Source of the DNA: Burkholderia vietnamiensis LMG 10929
GTDB taxonomy: Bacteria; Pseudomonadota; Gammaproteobacteria; Burkholderiales; Burkholderiaceae
Length of the DNA stretch: 64,000 nt
Assembly (NCBI RefSeq): GCF_000959445.1
Contig: NZ_CP009631.1
Location: 1,674,001-1,738,000 of the forward strand
Direction: 5' to 3'
The notes under the pieces were generated by a model. That model worked only from the letters and a program-made list of their open reading frames with translations. It made no database searches and had not been told where the DNA came from. This document shows, one piece after another, positions 1 through 8,799 of this stretch (its first letter is position 1; each line of letters begins with the position of its first letter). Made by a program: the position numbers and the translations under genes.

Positions 1-1
1 G

Positions 2-886
2 CTCTATGTCGCGTTGTCCGCCGCCGCGTTCGGCGCGATGGCGATTTTCGGCCGCTATGCGTATGCGGCCGGCGTCGACGTGCTCGGCCTGCTGATCGTG
101 CGGTTCGCGATCGGCGGCGCGATCCTCGCGGCGATCGCGCGGCGGCGGCGCGTCGCGTGGCCGCGCGGGCGCAGGCTCGCGCCGCTCGTCGCGATGGGCG
201 CGCTCGGCTACGTCGGGCAGTCGTTCTGCTATTTCAGCGCGCTTCAGCATGCACAGGCGAGCCTCGTCGCGTTGCTGCTCTATCTGTATCCGGCCTTCGT
301 CACGCTGCTCGCAGCATGGTGGCTGGGCGAGCGCCTGACGCGCGCGAAGGCCGTCGCGCTCGTGCTGTGCGTGGCCGGCTCGGCGCTGATGGTCGGCGGC
401 GGGCACGGCGAGCCGCTCGGCATTGGGCTCGCGCTGGCGGCCGCGGTGATCTATTCGCTGTACATCGTCGGCGGCACGAAGGCGACGCGCGGCGTCGATC
501 CGCTCGCGACCACCGCGATCATCTGCCTGTCGGCCACCGCGACGCTCGTCGCGATCGCTGTCGTGCGAACGGCGGCGTTCGGCGCGCCGCCGCGCTGGCC
601 TGCGACGGCCGGCGGCTGGGCGTCGATGCTGGCGATAGCGCTGGTCTCGACGGTCGCCGCGATGCTGGCGTTCTTCGCCGGCCTCGAGCGGCTCGGCGCC
701 GCGCGCACGTCGATGCTGTCGACGCTCGAACCGGTCGTGACGGTCGCGCTCGCGGCGCTGCTGTTCGGCGAGGCGTTGTCGCCGCTGCAGTGGGCGGGCG
801 GCATCGCGATTCTCGCGGCCGTGCTGGCGCTCGTGCGTGCGGGCGGCGCGGCGGTCGACGATACGACGGCGACGTCCAACGCGTAG
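2..886 (+). CDS. EamA-family DMT transporter, 3' part (5' end outside window)
   Basis: This is a drug/metabolite-transporter (EamA) inner-membrane permease. The open frame runs in from the left edge (first readable residues LYVALSAAAFG), so the start codon lies outside the window. About 294 residues are present, close to the usual 290-310 for the family, so little is missing. The protein is almost entirely hydrophobic helices, arranged as two EamA halves. The first has the typical LVALLLYLYPAFVTLLA segment followed by GERLT; the second has SMLSTLEPVVTVALAALLFGE followed by LSPLQWAGG. This P(A/V)xxxLxxxxxxGE pattern ends each EamA repeat. The substrate cannot be predicted. It could equally be called a RhaT/YdcZ-like permease. 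Confidence 0.85.
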   Translation, partial: LYVALSAAAFGAMAIFGRYAYAAGVDVLGLLIVRFAIGGAILAAIARRRRVAWPRGRRLAPLVAMGALGYVGQSFCYFSALQHAQASLVALLLYLYPAFVTLLAAWWLGERLTRAKAVALVLCVAGSALMVGGGHGEPLGIGLALAAAVIYSLYIVGGTKATRGVDPLATTAIICLSATATLVAIAVVRTAAFGAPPRWPATAGGWASMLAIALVSTVAAMLAFFAGLERLGAARTSMLSTLEPVVTVALAALLFGEALSPLQWAGGIAILAAVLALVRAGGAAVDDTTATSNA

Positions 887-1169
887 CGGGGGGCGGAAGG
901 GCGGCGGTGGTGCGGGTGGGGGCGGCGTGGTATGGCATGGCGCGAGATGTCGCGATACGGCACGGCGCAACACGGCACGGCCCAGAACAACTCGGCACGA
1001 CAACGACAGCGGACGACAGCGCCCGACAGCGCCCGACAGCGCCCGACAGCGCCCGACAGCGCCCGACAGCGCCCGACAGCGCCCGACAGCGCCCCTCGCG
1101 ACACGCGTGCCGCACCGCGTCAATGCCGTGATGCACAGCCGGCCGGTACGATCTGCCGGCCGCCGACGT
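887..1169. other. Gene-free 283 bp gap with low-complexity repeats
   Basis: The gap lies between the EamA permease and the convergent nth gene. Its left part (about 930-1000) is made of degenerate GGCACGGC-like words, followed by a perfect 10-bp tandem array (separate entry). No convincing gene is seen, since reading frames through it translate only into repeat peptides. No T-tailed hairpin is obvious. Confidence 0.6.
1021..1090. repeat. Tandem array, 7 perfect copies of a 10-bp unit
   Basis: GCCCGACAGC is repeated seven times without a mismatch. It is preceded by two decaying units (CAACGACAGC and GGACGACAGC, 1001-1020) and followed by a partial GCCC. It sits between the ends of two convergent genes. 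Perfect short-unit arrays like this are usually length-variable between strains. Confidence 0.95.
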
Positions 1170-1814
1170 TCACTCGCTAGGCGGTGGCGTCTTCGGCCGG
1201 AACTCGCACAGCGGCTCGATCGCGCAGTGCCAGCATTCGGGCCGGCGCGCCTTGCACACATAGCGTCCGTGCAGGATCAGCCAGTGATGCGCGTCGTGCA
1301 GGAATTCCTTCGGCGTGAATTTCTCGAGCGCGGCTTCGACGGCCCGCACGTCCTTGCCGGGCGCCAGGCCCGTGCGATTCGCGACGCGGAAGATGTGCGT
1401 GTCGACCGCGATCGTCGGCTGGCCGAACGCGGTGTTCAGCACGACGTTGGCGGTTTTGCGGCCGACGCCCGGCAGGCTCTCGAGCGCCTCGCGATCGGCC
1501 GGCACTTCGCCGCCGTAGCGCTCGAGCAGGATATGGCAGGTGGCGACCACGTTCTTCGCCTTGGTGCGGTACAGGCCGATCGTCTTGATGTAGTCGGCCA
1601 CGCCTTCCTCGCCAAGCGCGACGATTTGTCGCGGGGTGTTCGCAACCGGGAACATCTTGCGCATCGCCTTGTTGACCGACACGTCGGTCGCCTGCGCGGA
1701 CAGCATCACGGCGATCAGCAGCTCGAACGGCGTCGTGTATTCAAGCTCGGTGGTCGGATGCGGATTCAGGCTTTGCAGCGTTTCGTAGATCGCGCGTCGT
1801 TTCGTGGCGTTCAT
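1170..1814 (-). CDS. nth: Endonuclease III
   Basis: This 214-residue bifunctional DNA glycosylase/AP lyase removes oxidised pyrimidines in base-excision repair. The helix-hairpin-helix is visible as [13 protein letters not shown], with the catalytic Lys (RKTA). It is followed by VDTHIFRV, carrying the catalytic Asp. The C-terminus has the [4Fe-4S] loop with spacing C-X6-C-X2-C-X5-C ([17 protein letters not shown]). Length matches the E. coli enzyme (211 aa). The ATG overlaps the stop of the upstream rsxB gene in an ATGA motif, so the two are very probably co-transcribed and translationally coupled. This rsxB-nth arrangement is common in beta-proteobacteria. Confidence 0.97.
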   Translation of the reverse strand: MNATKRRAIYETLQSLNPHPTTELEYTTPFELLIAVMLSAQATDVSVNKAMRKMFPVANTPRQIVALGEEGVADYIKTIGLYRTKAKNVVATCHILLERYGGEVPADREALESLPGVGRKTANVVLNTAFGQPTIAVDTHIFRVANRTGLAPGKDVRAVEAALEKFTPKEFLHDAHHWLILHGRYVCKARRPECWHCAIEPLCEFRPKTPPPSE

Positions 1815-2683
1815 GGACGGTTCTTGTCGGGCGGCGCGGACGCGCCGTTCCGGTCGTCGTGTTGTGCGTCGGGCGCCGCCGCTTCGCCGTCGCGCTGCGC
1901 GTGCTGCTCGGCGAGCCGCTTGCGGCGGGCTTCCGCCGCATCGATCTGCGCCTGCACGGCCGCGCTGACGTGTTCGGTGTTCTTCGGCGCCGCGCCTTGC
2001 TCGGCCAGCGCTTCCTTCTTCTGGCGTGCGCGTTCGAGCGCGGCGGCGATGATCGCGCGTTTCTTCGCGTCGGCGTCCTCGGCCGCCGCGCCCGGCGCTG
2101 CTTCGGCGGGCGCCGCCTTCGCTGCGCCGGCGCTCGCCGCGCGCCGGGCCGCCGCACGTGCTTCGGCGGCTTCGCGTTCGCGGCGCTGGCGGGCGAGCCG
2201 GCGATCGTGCCGCGCGCGCGCGGCATCAGCCTGCTCCTGCGACCATGCGTCCCAGCCCGTGCGATCGCCGGTCACGGGTACCATCGCGATGCAGTCGACC
2301 GGGCAGGGCGCCACGCACAGGTCGCAGCCGGTGCAGAGCGGCTCGATGATCGTGTGCATCTGCTTCGGCGCGCCGATGATCGCGTCGACCGGGCACGCCT
2401 GCAGGCACAGCGTGCAGCCGATGCACAGGCTTTCGTCGATGAATGCGATGGCGCGCGGATGCTCGGCGCCGTTCACCGGATTCAATGGAATCACCGGCTT
2501 GCCGAGCAGGCTCGCCAGGCGCGCGATGCCTTCGGCGCCGCCCGGCGGGCACTGGTTGTAGTTCGCGTTGCCGGCGGCGATCGCTTCCGCGTATGGGCGG
2601 CAGCCGTCATAGCCGCACTTCGTGCATTGCGTCTGGGGGAGCAGATCTTCGAGGCGATCCGCGAGGGTCTTGGAATCGGTCAC
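1811..2683 (-). CDS. rsxB: Electron transport complex protein RsxB (ferredoxin-like)
   Basis: The N-terminal part has the Fe-S (4Fe4S_5) motif [17 protein letters not shown]...QCPPGG. It is followed by two 4Fe-4S ferredoxin modules ([16 protein letters not shown] and [16 protein letters not shown]). The C-terminal third is a charged Ala/Arg/Lys-rich tail ([13 protein letters not shown] and similar), common in beta-proteobacterial RsxB. The start is taken as the GTG giving [16 protein letters not shown], because alignment to RsxB begins there. A longer reading from TTG at 2752 adds 23 unconserved residues. The Rnf/Rsx membrane subunits are not nearby, so this may be a stand-alone RsxB that reduces other Fe-S partners, such as endonuclease III encoded immediately downstream. 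Confidence 0.9.
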   Translation of the reverse strand: MTDSKTLADRLEDLLPQTQCTKCGYDGCRPYAEAIAAGNANYNQCPPGGAEGIARLASLLGKPVIPLNPVNGAEHPRAIAFIDESLCIGCTLCLQACPVDAIIGAPKQMHTIIEPLCTGCDLCVAPCPVDCIAMVPVTGDRTGWDAWSQEQADAARARHDRRLARQRREREAAEARAAARRAASAGAAKAAPAEAAPGAAAEDADAKKRAIIAAALERARQKKEALAEQGAAPKNTEHVSAAVQAQIDAAEARRKRLAEQHAQRDGEAAAPDAQHDDRNGASAPPDKNRP

Positions 2684-2936
2684 GGTGACAACGGGCGCGG
2701 CAGCGCCGAATGGCTTTCGGCCGCGTGCGGCGCGGCCGGAAAGGTTTGCCAAACCTTAATTATCGCCGATTTCCCGCATTGCGCTGGACGCGCTCTGTGC
2801 GCATAATCGAACCGCTTTTTTGCAGGGGCTCAGCAGGAGGGCGGCCGCCCGCGGTGCGACCGTTCCAGGTTGCGCCGGCACCGAGGCGGTGGGGGTGCCG
2901 GTCCGGATCACGCGGCTCACATAGCAAAACGCCACC

Positions 2937-3569
2937 ATGAATCAGCCAAAAATCAAAAGAGATCCTGAAGGTACACGCCGTCGCATCCTGATGGCGGCGG
3001 CCGAAGAGTTCGCGACTGGAGGGCTGTTCGGCGCGCGCGTCGACCAGATCGCGCGTCGCGCCGAGACCAACGAGCGCATGCTCTATTACTACTTCGGCAG
3101 CAAGGAGCAGCTGTTCACCGCTGTGCTCGAACACGCGTTCTCCGCGCTCACGGACGCCGAGCGCGTGCTCGATCTCGATGGCGTCGCACCGGTGGAAGCC
3201 GTCACGCGGCTCGCGCATTTCGTGTGGGATTACTACCGCGACCATCCGGAACTGCTGCGCCTCATCAACAACGAAAACCTGCACGAAGCGCGCTACCTGC
3301 ACAAGTCGACGCGCATCCGCGAGATGATGTCGCCGATCGTCGCGACGCTCGGCAACGTGCTGACGCGCGGCCAGAAGGCCGGGCTGTTCCGCAACGACGT
3401 CGATCCGCTGCGCTTTTACGTGACGCTGTCGGGGCTCGGCTACTACATCGTGTCGAACCGCTTCACGCTAGCGGCGACGCTCGGCCGCGATTTCAGCGAC
3501 ACCGACGAGCGCGCCGAGATGGTCAGGATGAACACCGAAGTGCTGCTCGCCTATTTGCTGCGCCGCTGA
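2937..3569 (+). CDS. TetR-family transcriptional regulator
   Basis: This 210-residue protein has the canonical TetR N-terminal DNA-binding domain. RRRILMAAAEEFATGGLFGA forms helix 1, the helix-turn-helix is VDQIARRAETNERMLYYYFG, and SKEQLFTAVL follows. The C-terminal half (about residues 80-210) is a ligand/dimerisation domain with LARFxW- and HPELLRLINNEN-type motifs, seen in TetR proteins of the RutR/AcrR-like class. The 184-bp gap upstream is the likely promoter/operator region. It converges on phaZ with a shared terminator. The target and effector cannot be predicted. Confidence 0.92.
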   Translation: MNQPKIKRDPEGTRRRILMAAAEEFATGGLFGARVDQIARRAETNERMLYYYFGSKEQLFTAVLEHAFSALTDAERVLDLDGVAPVEAVTRLAHFVWDYYRDHPELLRLINNENLHEARYLHKSTRIREMMSPIVATLGNVLTRGQKAGLFRNDVDPLRFYVTLSGLGYYIVSNRFTLAATLGRDFSDTDERAEMVRMNTEVLLAYLLRR

Positions 3570-3613
3570 TGCGGTGCTCGCGGGCCGCGTCGCTGCGCTC
3601 GACCCGTGTAAAG

Positions 3614-3651
3614 AAAAACGCCGCCGTGCATGAAGCATCGGCGGCGTTTTT
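3614..3651. terminator. Bidirectional intrinsic terminator between tetR and phaZ
   Basis: An A5 tract, the 8-bp stem CGCCGCCG/CGGCGGCG (3619-3626 with 3639-3646, 12-nt loop) and a T5 tract. The symmetry allows it to stop transcription from both convergent genes. Confidence 0.9.
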
Positions 3652-3671
3652 GCGTCGGCGCGCGTCGCGCG

Positions 3672-5192
3672 TCAGGCGGCCTTGCGCGCGCGAACCGACT
3701 TGGCGCGCGTGCCGGCCGCCCGCTTCGCGCCCGGTGCGGCCTTCGCGGCTGCCGTCTTGGCCGGGGCGACGGTCGCAGCCGGTGTCTTCGGGCGCGAGCG
3801 TTTCGCGGCGGCGGCCGTCGTGCGCGTCGCCGTTTCGGGCTGGGGCTTGTCGGCGGGCACGGCGGCGAGCGGCGCTGCGGTCGTTCCGGTTGCTGCGGTC
3901 GATTCTACCGGCGCGTTGCCGGGCGTCTTCGTCGCGCCGTGTTTCGGCTCGGGAGCGTGCTCGCGAATGAAGTCGCGCAACTGCGGATAGATGATCGTGC
4001 GCCAGCGGCGGCCCGAGAAGATCCCGTAATGGCCGCATTTCTCGGCGGTCAGGCTGCGGCGGTCGTCCTGCGGAATGCCCATGCACAGCTCGTGCGCGAC
4101 GTGGGTCTGGCCGCTGCCCGAGATGTCGTCGAGTTCGCCCTCGATCGTCATCAGCGCCGTGTGCTTGATGTCCTGCGGGCGCACGCGCTCGCCTTCGACG
4201 TCCCACGTGCCTTCGGCGAGCCGGAATTCCTGGAACACGACGCGGATCGTCTCGAGGTAATACTCGGCAGCCATGTCGAGCACCGCGTTGTACTCGTCGT
4301 AGAACTGGCGGTGCGCTTCGGCGTCGTCCTCGTCGCCGCGCAGCAGGCTCTGATAGAAGTCCCAGTGCGATTGCGCGTGACGTTCCGGGTTCATCGCGAC
4401 GAAGCCCGTATGCTGCAGGAAGCCCGGATACACGTGGCGGCCTTCGCCCGGATAGTTCGCGGGCACCGTGTGGATCACGTTGTTCTCGAACCATGCGGTC
4501 GAATGCTGCGTCGCCAGCGAGTTCACCGACGTCGGGCTGCGGCGCGCGTCGATCGGGCCGCCCATCATCGTCATCGTGAGCGGCGTGTCCTCGCCGCGGC
4601 TCGCCATCAGCGAGATCGCCGCGAGCACCGGCACCGTCGGCTGGCACACGGAGATCACGTGCACGTTGCGCGCGCCGATGTGGCGGATGAACTCCTGGAT
4701 GTACGCGATGTAATCGTGCAGATGGAACGGGCCGACCTCGACCGGCACCATCCGCGCGTCGATCCAGTCGGTGATGTACACCTTGTGATCCTGCAGCAGC
4801 GTGCGCACGGTGTCGCGCAGCAGCGTGGAGTGGTGGCCCGACAGCGGCGCGCAGACCAGCACGACCGGTTCGTCCTTCAGCTGCGTGACGGCGTCGGCGT
4901 CGTCCGCATAGCGCTTGAAGCGCAGCAGCCTGCAGAACGGCTTCTCGATGATCGTCTGCTCGACGATCGGGATGTTGTGGCCGTCCTTGACGATCTGGTG
5001 AATGTTGAATTCGGGCTTCTCGTAATCCTTGCCGAGCCGGTACAGCAACTCGTACGCGGCCGCCATCCGCGGCGCGCCGGGCATCAGCGAGAACGGGCTC
5101 GACGGGTTCGCAAAGGATTTCGATGCGGCCTGGGCCCAGGCCGTGAGCGGGCTCAGCATGGCCCGCTGGAATTCGTGCAGTTGATAAAGCAT
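3672..5192 (-). CDS. phaZ: Intracellular polyhydroxyalkanoate depolymerase with basic tail
   Basis: This is an intracellular PHB depolymerase of the PhaZa1 type, which mobilises native storage granules. It begins with MLYQLHEFQRAMLSPL, typical for this family. The cysteine nucleophile is in HVISVCQPTVPVL, the Asp in MTIEGELDDISGSGQT, and the His in KCGHYGIFSGRRW, so the Cys-Asp-His triad is complete. The catalytic part ends near residue 412, the usual family length. The remaining roughly 95 residues are Ala/Lys/Pro/Thr-rich (KTAAAKAAPGAKRAAGTRA and similar), resembling histone H1-like or PhaM-like tails. The tail may bind DNA or granules (inference). It ends at the terminator shared with tetR. 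Confidence 0.93.
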   Translation of the reverse strand: MLYQLHEFQRAMLSPLTAWAQAASKSFANPSSPFSLMPGAPRMAAAYELLYRLGKDYEKPEFNIHQIVKDGHNIPIVEQTIIEKPFCRLLRFKRYADDADAVTQLKDEPVVLVCAPLSGHHSTLLRDTVRTLLQDHKVYITDWIDARMVPVEVGPFHLHDYIAYIQEFIRHIGARNVHVISVCQPTVPVLAAISLMASRGEDTPLTMTMMGGPIDARRSPTSVNSLATQHSTAWFENNVIHTVPANYPGEGRHVYPGFLQHTGFVAMNPERHAQSHWDFYQSLLRGDEDDAEAHRQFYDEYNAVLDMAAEYYLETIRVVFQEFRLAEGTWDVEGERVRPQDIKHTALMTIEGELDDISGSGQTHVAHELCMGIPQDDRRSLTAEKCGHYGIFSGRRWRTIIYPQLRDFIREHAPEPKHGATKTPGNAPVESTAATGTTAAPLAAVPADKPQPETATRTTAAAAKRSRPKTPAATVAPAKTAAAKAAPGAKRAAGTRAKSVRARKAA

Positions 5193-5424
5193 GCAGACTA
5201 CTCCCGCGTGGGGGACGGTGCGCAGGGGCGGCGTGAGCGTCGCGGCGTGCCGTGTGGATCAGCGCCCGGCCATGTTGCGCTGCGGCCGGACAATCGAATC
5301 GATCATATCGGACAACCCTTCGTGCCGCAATGCAACATTTCCCTGATTTTTCATCAAATTTTTGTGAATTGACGATCTCTGAACAAGCCGCCGCCCGGCC
5401 CGTCGGCGCCCGCCAGCATCCCCT
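5193..5424. other. 232 bp gap upstream of phaZ, downstream of GH15
   Basis: It contains the phaZ upstream region, including an AT-richer patch at about 5330-5370, the most AT-rich in this area. No gene or clear promoter hexamers are seen. Confidence 0.4.
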
Positions 5425-7260
5425 TCAGCGCCCGGTCGCCACGGCCGGCGCGGGCTGGCCGGCCGCGCGCGCCATCGCATCTTCGTGGTGCATCAGGTTC
5501 ATCGCGGTGTGCACCAGCGCCACGTGCGAGAACGCCTGCGGGAAGTTGCCGACGAGCCGGCCGTCGACGGGGTCGTATTCCTCGGCGAGCAGGCCGAGGT
5601 CGTTCGACAGCGCCAGCAGCCGGCTGAACAGCCGGTGCGCATCGTCGATCCGGCCGAGCAGCGCGTAGTTGTCGACCAGCCAGAAACTGCATGCCAGAAA
5701 CGTGCCTTCGCCGGGCGGCAGCCCGTCGTCGTATTCGGTCGTGCGGTAGCGCATCACGAGTCCGTCGTGCAGCAATTCCCGTTCGATCGCCTCGACCGTG
5801 CCGACGATGCGCGGATCTTCCGGCGGCAGGAAGCCCATGAGCGGCATCAGCAGCACGCTCGCGTCGAGCTCGTCGCTGCCGTAGCTCTGCGCAAACGCCT
5901 GTTTGCCTTCATGCCACGCGTTGTCGCAGACGTCGGCGTGGATGCGGTCGCGCAGTGCGCGCCAGCGGTCGAGCGAGCCGGGCAGACGGAACATTTCGGC
6001 CGACTTGATCGCGCGATCGAACGCGACCCACGCCATCACCTTCGAGAATGTGAAATGGCGGCGGCCGCCGCGCGTTTCCCAGATGCCTTCGTCGGGCTCC
6101 TGCCAGATTTTCTCGAGGTGGTCGAGCAGCGCGCACTGCACGGACCAGACGGTGTCGTCGGCCTGCAGGCCGCCCACGCGCGCCAAATGCAGCGCGGCCA
6201 TCACCTCGCCGAACACGTCGAGCTGCAGCTGGTTCGCGGCACCGTTGCCGACCCGCACCGGCTTCGAATTCTGATAGCCGGGCAGCCAGTCGAGCTCCAT
6301 TTCGGGGAGCCGGCGCTCGCCGGCGATCCCGTACATGATCTGGATCTGTTCGGGCGAGCCGGCCATCACGCGGCCGAGCCAGGAGCGCCACGCACGCGCC
6401 TCGTCGTAGTAGCCGCCGCGCATCAGCGCGAGCAGCGTGATCGTCGCGTCGCGCAGCCAGCAATAGCGGTAGTCCCAGTTGCGGTTGCCGCCGATCTTCT
6501 CGGGCAGCGACGTGGTCGGCGCGGCGACGATGCCGCCGGTCGGCTCGTAGGCGAGCGCCTTCAGCGTGAGCAGCGAGCGGCGCACGGCGGCCGCATAGCG
6601 GCCCTGCACCTGGCAGCGGCCCGACCATTCGAGCCAGTAATTCTCGGTGCGGGCGAGCATCGACAGCGGGTCGCGTGCGGGCGGCAGCCGCAGATGCGAC
6701 GCCGCATAGCCGAGCGAGAACGGGATGCGCTCGTCGGCGCTGACCGTGAATTCCGCGAGCGTATGCAGGTTGCGGCCGGTGAGCGGCACGGGCGTGCGCA
6801 GCACGACCGTATCGGGACCGGCGATTGCTTTCATGCCGTTCTCGCGGGACAGCTGCGTGACCCACGGAATCGAGAAGCCGTAGTCGAAGCGCAACACGAG
6901 CTCCATGCGCATCTTCATCGTGCCGTGCCGGCCGATGACGATCCGTACCAGCTCCGACCAGCCGTTGCCGGGCGGCATGAAGTCGACCACGGTGACGGCG
7001 CCGTCCGCGCTTTCGTAGTCGGTTTCGAGGATCAGCGTGTCGCCGCGATAGCGGCGTGTCGTGTGCGTGATCGCGGCGTCGGCGGCCGGCGCGAGCAGCC
7101 AGCGGCCATGCTCGGGCGTGCCGACCAGCGCCGCGAAGCAGGCGCCCGAATCGAAGCGGGGCCAGCACAGCCAGTCGACGGAGCCGTCTCGTGAAATCAG
7201 GGCAGCGGTGTGGCCGTCGCCGACGAGGGCGTAGTCTTCGATCAGGGCGGGCATGGGCAA
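5425..7260 (-). CDS. Glycoside hydrolase family 15 protein (glucoamylase/trehalase-like)
   Basis: This 611-residue cytosolic protein has no signal peptide. The N-terminal beta-sandwich begins IEDYALVGDGHTAALISRDG and continues SVDWLCWPRFDS, the hallmark of bacterial GH15 proteins. The (alpha/alpha)6 barrel follows, with NWDYRYCWLRDATITLLAL, the PGYQNSKPVRVGNGA segment and the C-terminal GEGTFLACSFWLVDNYALLG containing a probable catalytic Glu. Members act as glucoamylases, glucodextranases or trehalases, so the substrate (trehalose or short alpha-glucans) is not decided by sequence alone. It is divergent from the lactonase gene. Confidence 0.9.
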   Translation of the reverse strand: MPMPALIEDYALVGDGHTAALISRDGSVDWLCWPRFDSGACFAALVGTPEHGRWLLAPAADAAITHTTRRYRGDTLILETDYESADGAVTVVDFMPPGNGWSELVRIVIGRHGTMKMRMELVLRFDYGFSIPWVTQLSRENGMKAIAGPDTVVLRTPVPLTGRNLHTLAEFTVSADERIPFSLGYAASHLRLPPARDPLSMLARTENYWLEWSGRCQVQGRYAAAVRRSLLTLKALAYEPTGGIVAAPTTSLPEKIGGNRNWDYRYCWLRDATITLLALMRGGYYDEARAWRSWLGRVMAGSPEQIQIMYGIAGERRLPEMELDWLPGYQNSKPVRVGNGAANQLQLDVFGEVMAALHLARVGGLQADDTVWSVQCALLDHLEKIWQEPDEGIWETRGGRRHFTFSKVMAWVAFDRAIKSAEMFRLPGSLDRWRALRDRIHADVCDNAWHEGKQAFAQSYGSDELDASVLLMPLMGFLPPEDPRIVGTVEAIERELLHDGLVMRYRTTEYDDGLPPGEGTFLACSFWLVDNYALLGRIDDAHRLFSRLLALSNDLGLLAEEYDPVDGRLVGNFPQAFSHVALVHTAMNLMHHEDAMARAAGQPAPAVATGR

Positions 7261-7332
7261 GCGGTCCTTGGATATTCGAGTTCACAATGCAGGCAGCGGC
7301 GCTCGCGCTTCGCGTTCGGGCGCCGCGCCCCG

Positions 7333-7338
7333 TATACT
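7333..7338 (+). promoter_or_regulatory. Candidate -10 (TATACT) for the lactonase gene
   Basis: TATACT lies 82 bp before the ATG in the gap divergent from the GH15 gene. A poor -35 candidate (TTCGCG, about 18 bp upstream) is present, so this is tentative. Confidence 0.35.
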
Positions 7339-7419
7339 CGGCCGGGCGGCGGAGCGCGTGAACGGCAGGCGTTTCGTCCTATCTCAACACTTGAAGCGAC
7401 TCGATGCAAGGAGGATTGA

Positions 7420-8667
7420 ATGCCCAACCGTTTACGCGAGCATGACGCACGCGCTGCGACACGAGGGTCCCCGCTTAGGCTCGCTCACTGGATGAAAGGT
7501 TTCGCACTCGTGCTGTCGCTGTCCGCGACCCACGCGTTCGCGCAGCAGGCGCCGGCCGCCGCCGACGGCGTCTACAACCTGCTCGTCGGCACCTATACGG
7601 GTCACGGCAGCGAAGGCATCTACGTGTACCGCTTCGATACGAAGACGGGCAGCGTCGCGCCCGTGTCGTCGGCCAAGACGGTGAATCCGTCGTATCTGTT
7701 GCCGAGCCGCGACGGCCGCACCGTGTATGCGGTCAACGAGCTGCCCGGCGACAACGGGCCGGCCACGCAGCGCGGCGGCATCAGCGCGTTCGGCTTCGAT
7801 CCGAAGACCGGCACGCTCACCTTCATCGATCGCGTGTCGTCGGAAGGGAACGACCCGTGCTATCTGGCGCTCTCGCCGGACGGCAAGTACGTCGTGACTG
7901 CCAACTACTCGGTCGCGGCCGATCCGGGCGGCAGCTTCGCCGTATTCCCGGTGCGCGACGGCGGCGCGGTCGGCACGGCCGTGTTGACCGTGCACCACGA
8001 AGGCACCGGCCCCGTGAAGGGGCGGCAGGACGGCGCGCACGTGCATTCGACGGTGTTCTCGCCCGATGGGCGTTATCTGTTCGTGCAGGACCTCGGCGCC
8101 GACAAGATCTACGGCTACCGCTACACGGTCGACGGCAGCCGCGGGCTGATCAGTCCGACCGACACGCGCTACACGCCGGTGAAGCCGGGCTCGGGGCCGC
8201 GCCACATGGTGTTCGGCGCGGACGGCCGGTTCGCGTACGTGACGAGCGAGCTGAACGCGTCGGTCGAGGTGTTCGGCTATCACGACGGCAAGCTCACGCC
8301 GGTCCAAACGCTGCCGATGAGCGCGCCAGGCTTCAAGGGCAAGGTGGGCGGCGGCGCGATCCACGTGTCGCCGGACGGCCGCTTCGTCTACGCGAGCAAT
8401 CGCGGCGACGCCAACGACATCGTGATCTACGCGGTGAACCAGGCCGACGGCCGGCTCAAGACGGTCGGCCGCCAGTCGAGCCTCGGCAAGACGCCGCGCG
8501 AATTCCTGATCGATCCGAGCGGCAAGTGGCTGATCGTCGGCAACCAGGACAGCGACACGTTCTACGTGTTCAGCCGCGATGTCGAGAGCGGGCAGCTCGG
8601 GCCGAATCCGCAGAAGGTCGCGGTCGGCAGCCCGGTCGACTTCAAGCTGGTGCCGGTCGAGCAATAA
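7420..8667 (+). CDS. Exported lactonase-family beta-propeller protein
   Basis: This is a seven-bladed beta-propeller of the 6-phosphogluconolactonase (YbhE/Pgl-like, PF10282) family. Visible features are LLVGTYTGHGSEGIYVYRFD at the start of the propeller, repeated SPDG blades (LALSPDGKYVVTANYS, FSPDGRYLFVQDLG, HVSPDGRFVYASNRG) and the motif GSGPRHMVF. The start is set by a strong AAGGAGG (7408-7414) five bases upstream of the ATG. This gives an unusually long N-region before the signal-peptide core MKGFALVLSLSATHAFA. A start at 7492 would give an ordinary signal peptide. It is probably periplasmic, so true 6-phosphogluconate hydrolysis is unlikely and the substrate is unknown. A terminator follows. 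Confidence 0.88.
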   Translation: MPNRLREHDARAATRGSPLRLAHWMKGFALVLSLSATHAFAQQAPAAADGVYNLLVGTYTGHGSEGIYVYRFDTKTGSVAPVSSAKTVNPSYLLPSRDGRTVYAVNELPGDNGPATQRGGISAFGFDPKTGTLTFIDRVSSEGNDPCYLALSPDGKYVVTANYSVAADPGGSFAVFPVRDGGAVGTAVLTVHHEGTGPVKGRQDGAHVHSTVFSPDGRYLFVQDLGADKIYGYRYTVDGSRGLISPTDTRYTPVKPGSGPRHMVFGADGRFAYVTSELNASVEVFGYHDGKLTPVQTLPMSAPGFKGKVGGGAIHVSPDGRFVYASNRGDANDIVIYAVNQADGRLKTVGRQSSLGKTPREFLIDPSGKWLIVGNQDSDTFYVFSRDVESGQLGPNPQKVAVGSPVDFKLVPVEQ

Positions 8668-8682
8668 CGCGCAGGCGATGTA

Positions 8683-8719
8683 AAAAGGGCGCTGCCGATC
8701 AGGTCGGCAGCGCCCTTTT
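8683..8719. terminator. Bidirectional intrinsic terminator between lactonase and ftsK
   Basis: A near-perfect inverted repeat: AAAAGGGCGCTGCCGA (8683-8698) pairs with TCGGCAGCGCCCTTTT (8704-8719) around a 5-nt loop. The A/T ends serve as poly-U tails in either direction. Confidence 0.93.
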
Positions 8720-8799
8720 GCGTTTGTGGACTGGCGTCGCGGTGCGGGCCGCGGCCCGCCGGTGCGCTCGGCTTCGCCCCGTTCTTCGCCCCGTTTCGC

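Noticed and set aside
1021..1090. Possible CRISPR-like array
   Set aside because: Units are contiguous 10-mers with no spacers; it is a simple tandem repeat.
2925..2939. Shared AACGCCACCATG before both the tetR and rhlE starts
   Set aside because: A 12-mer at two translation starts could be a common element, but two instances with no further similarity are compatible with chance and start-region bias.
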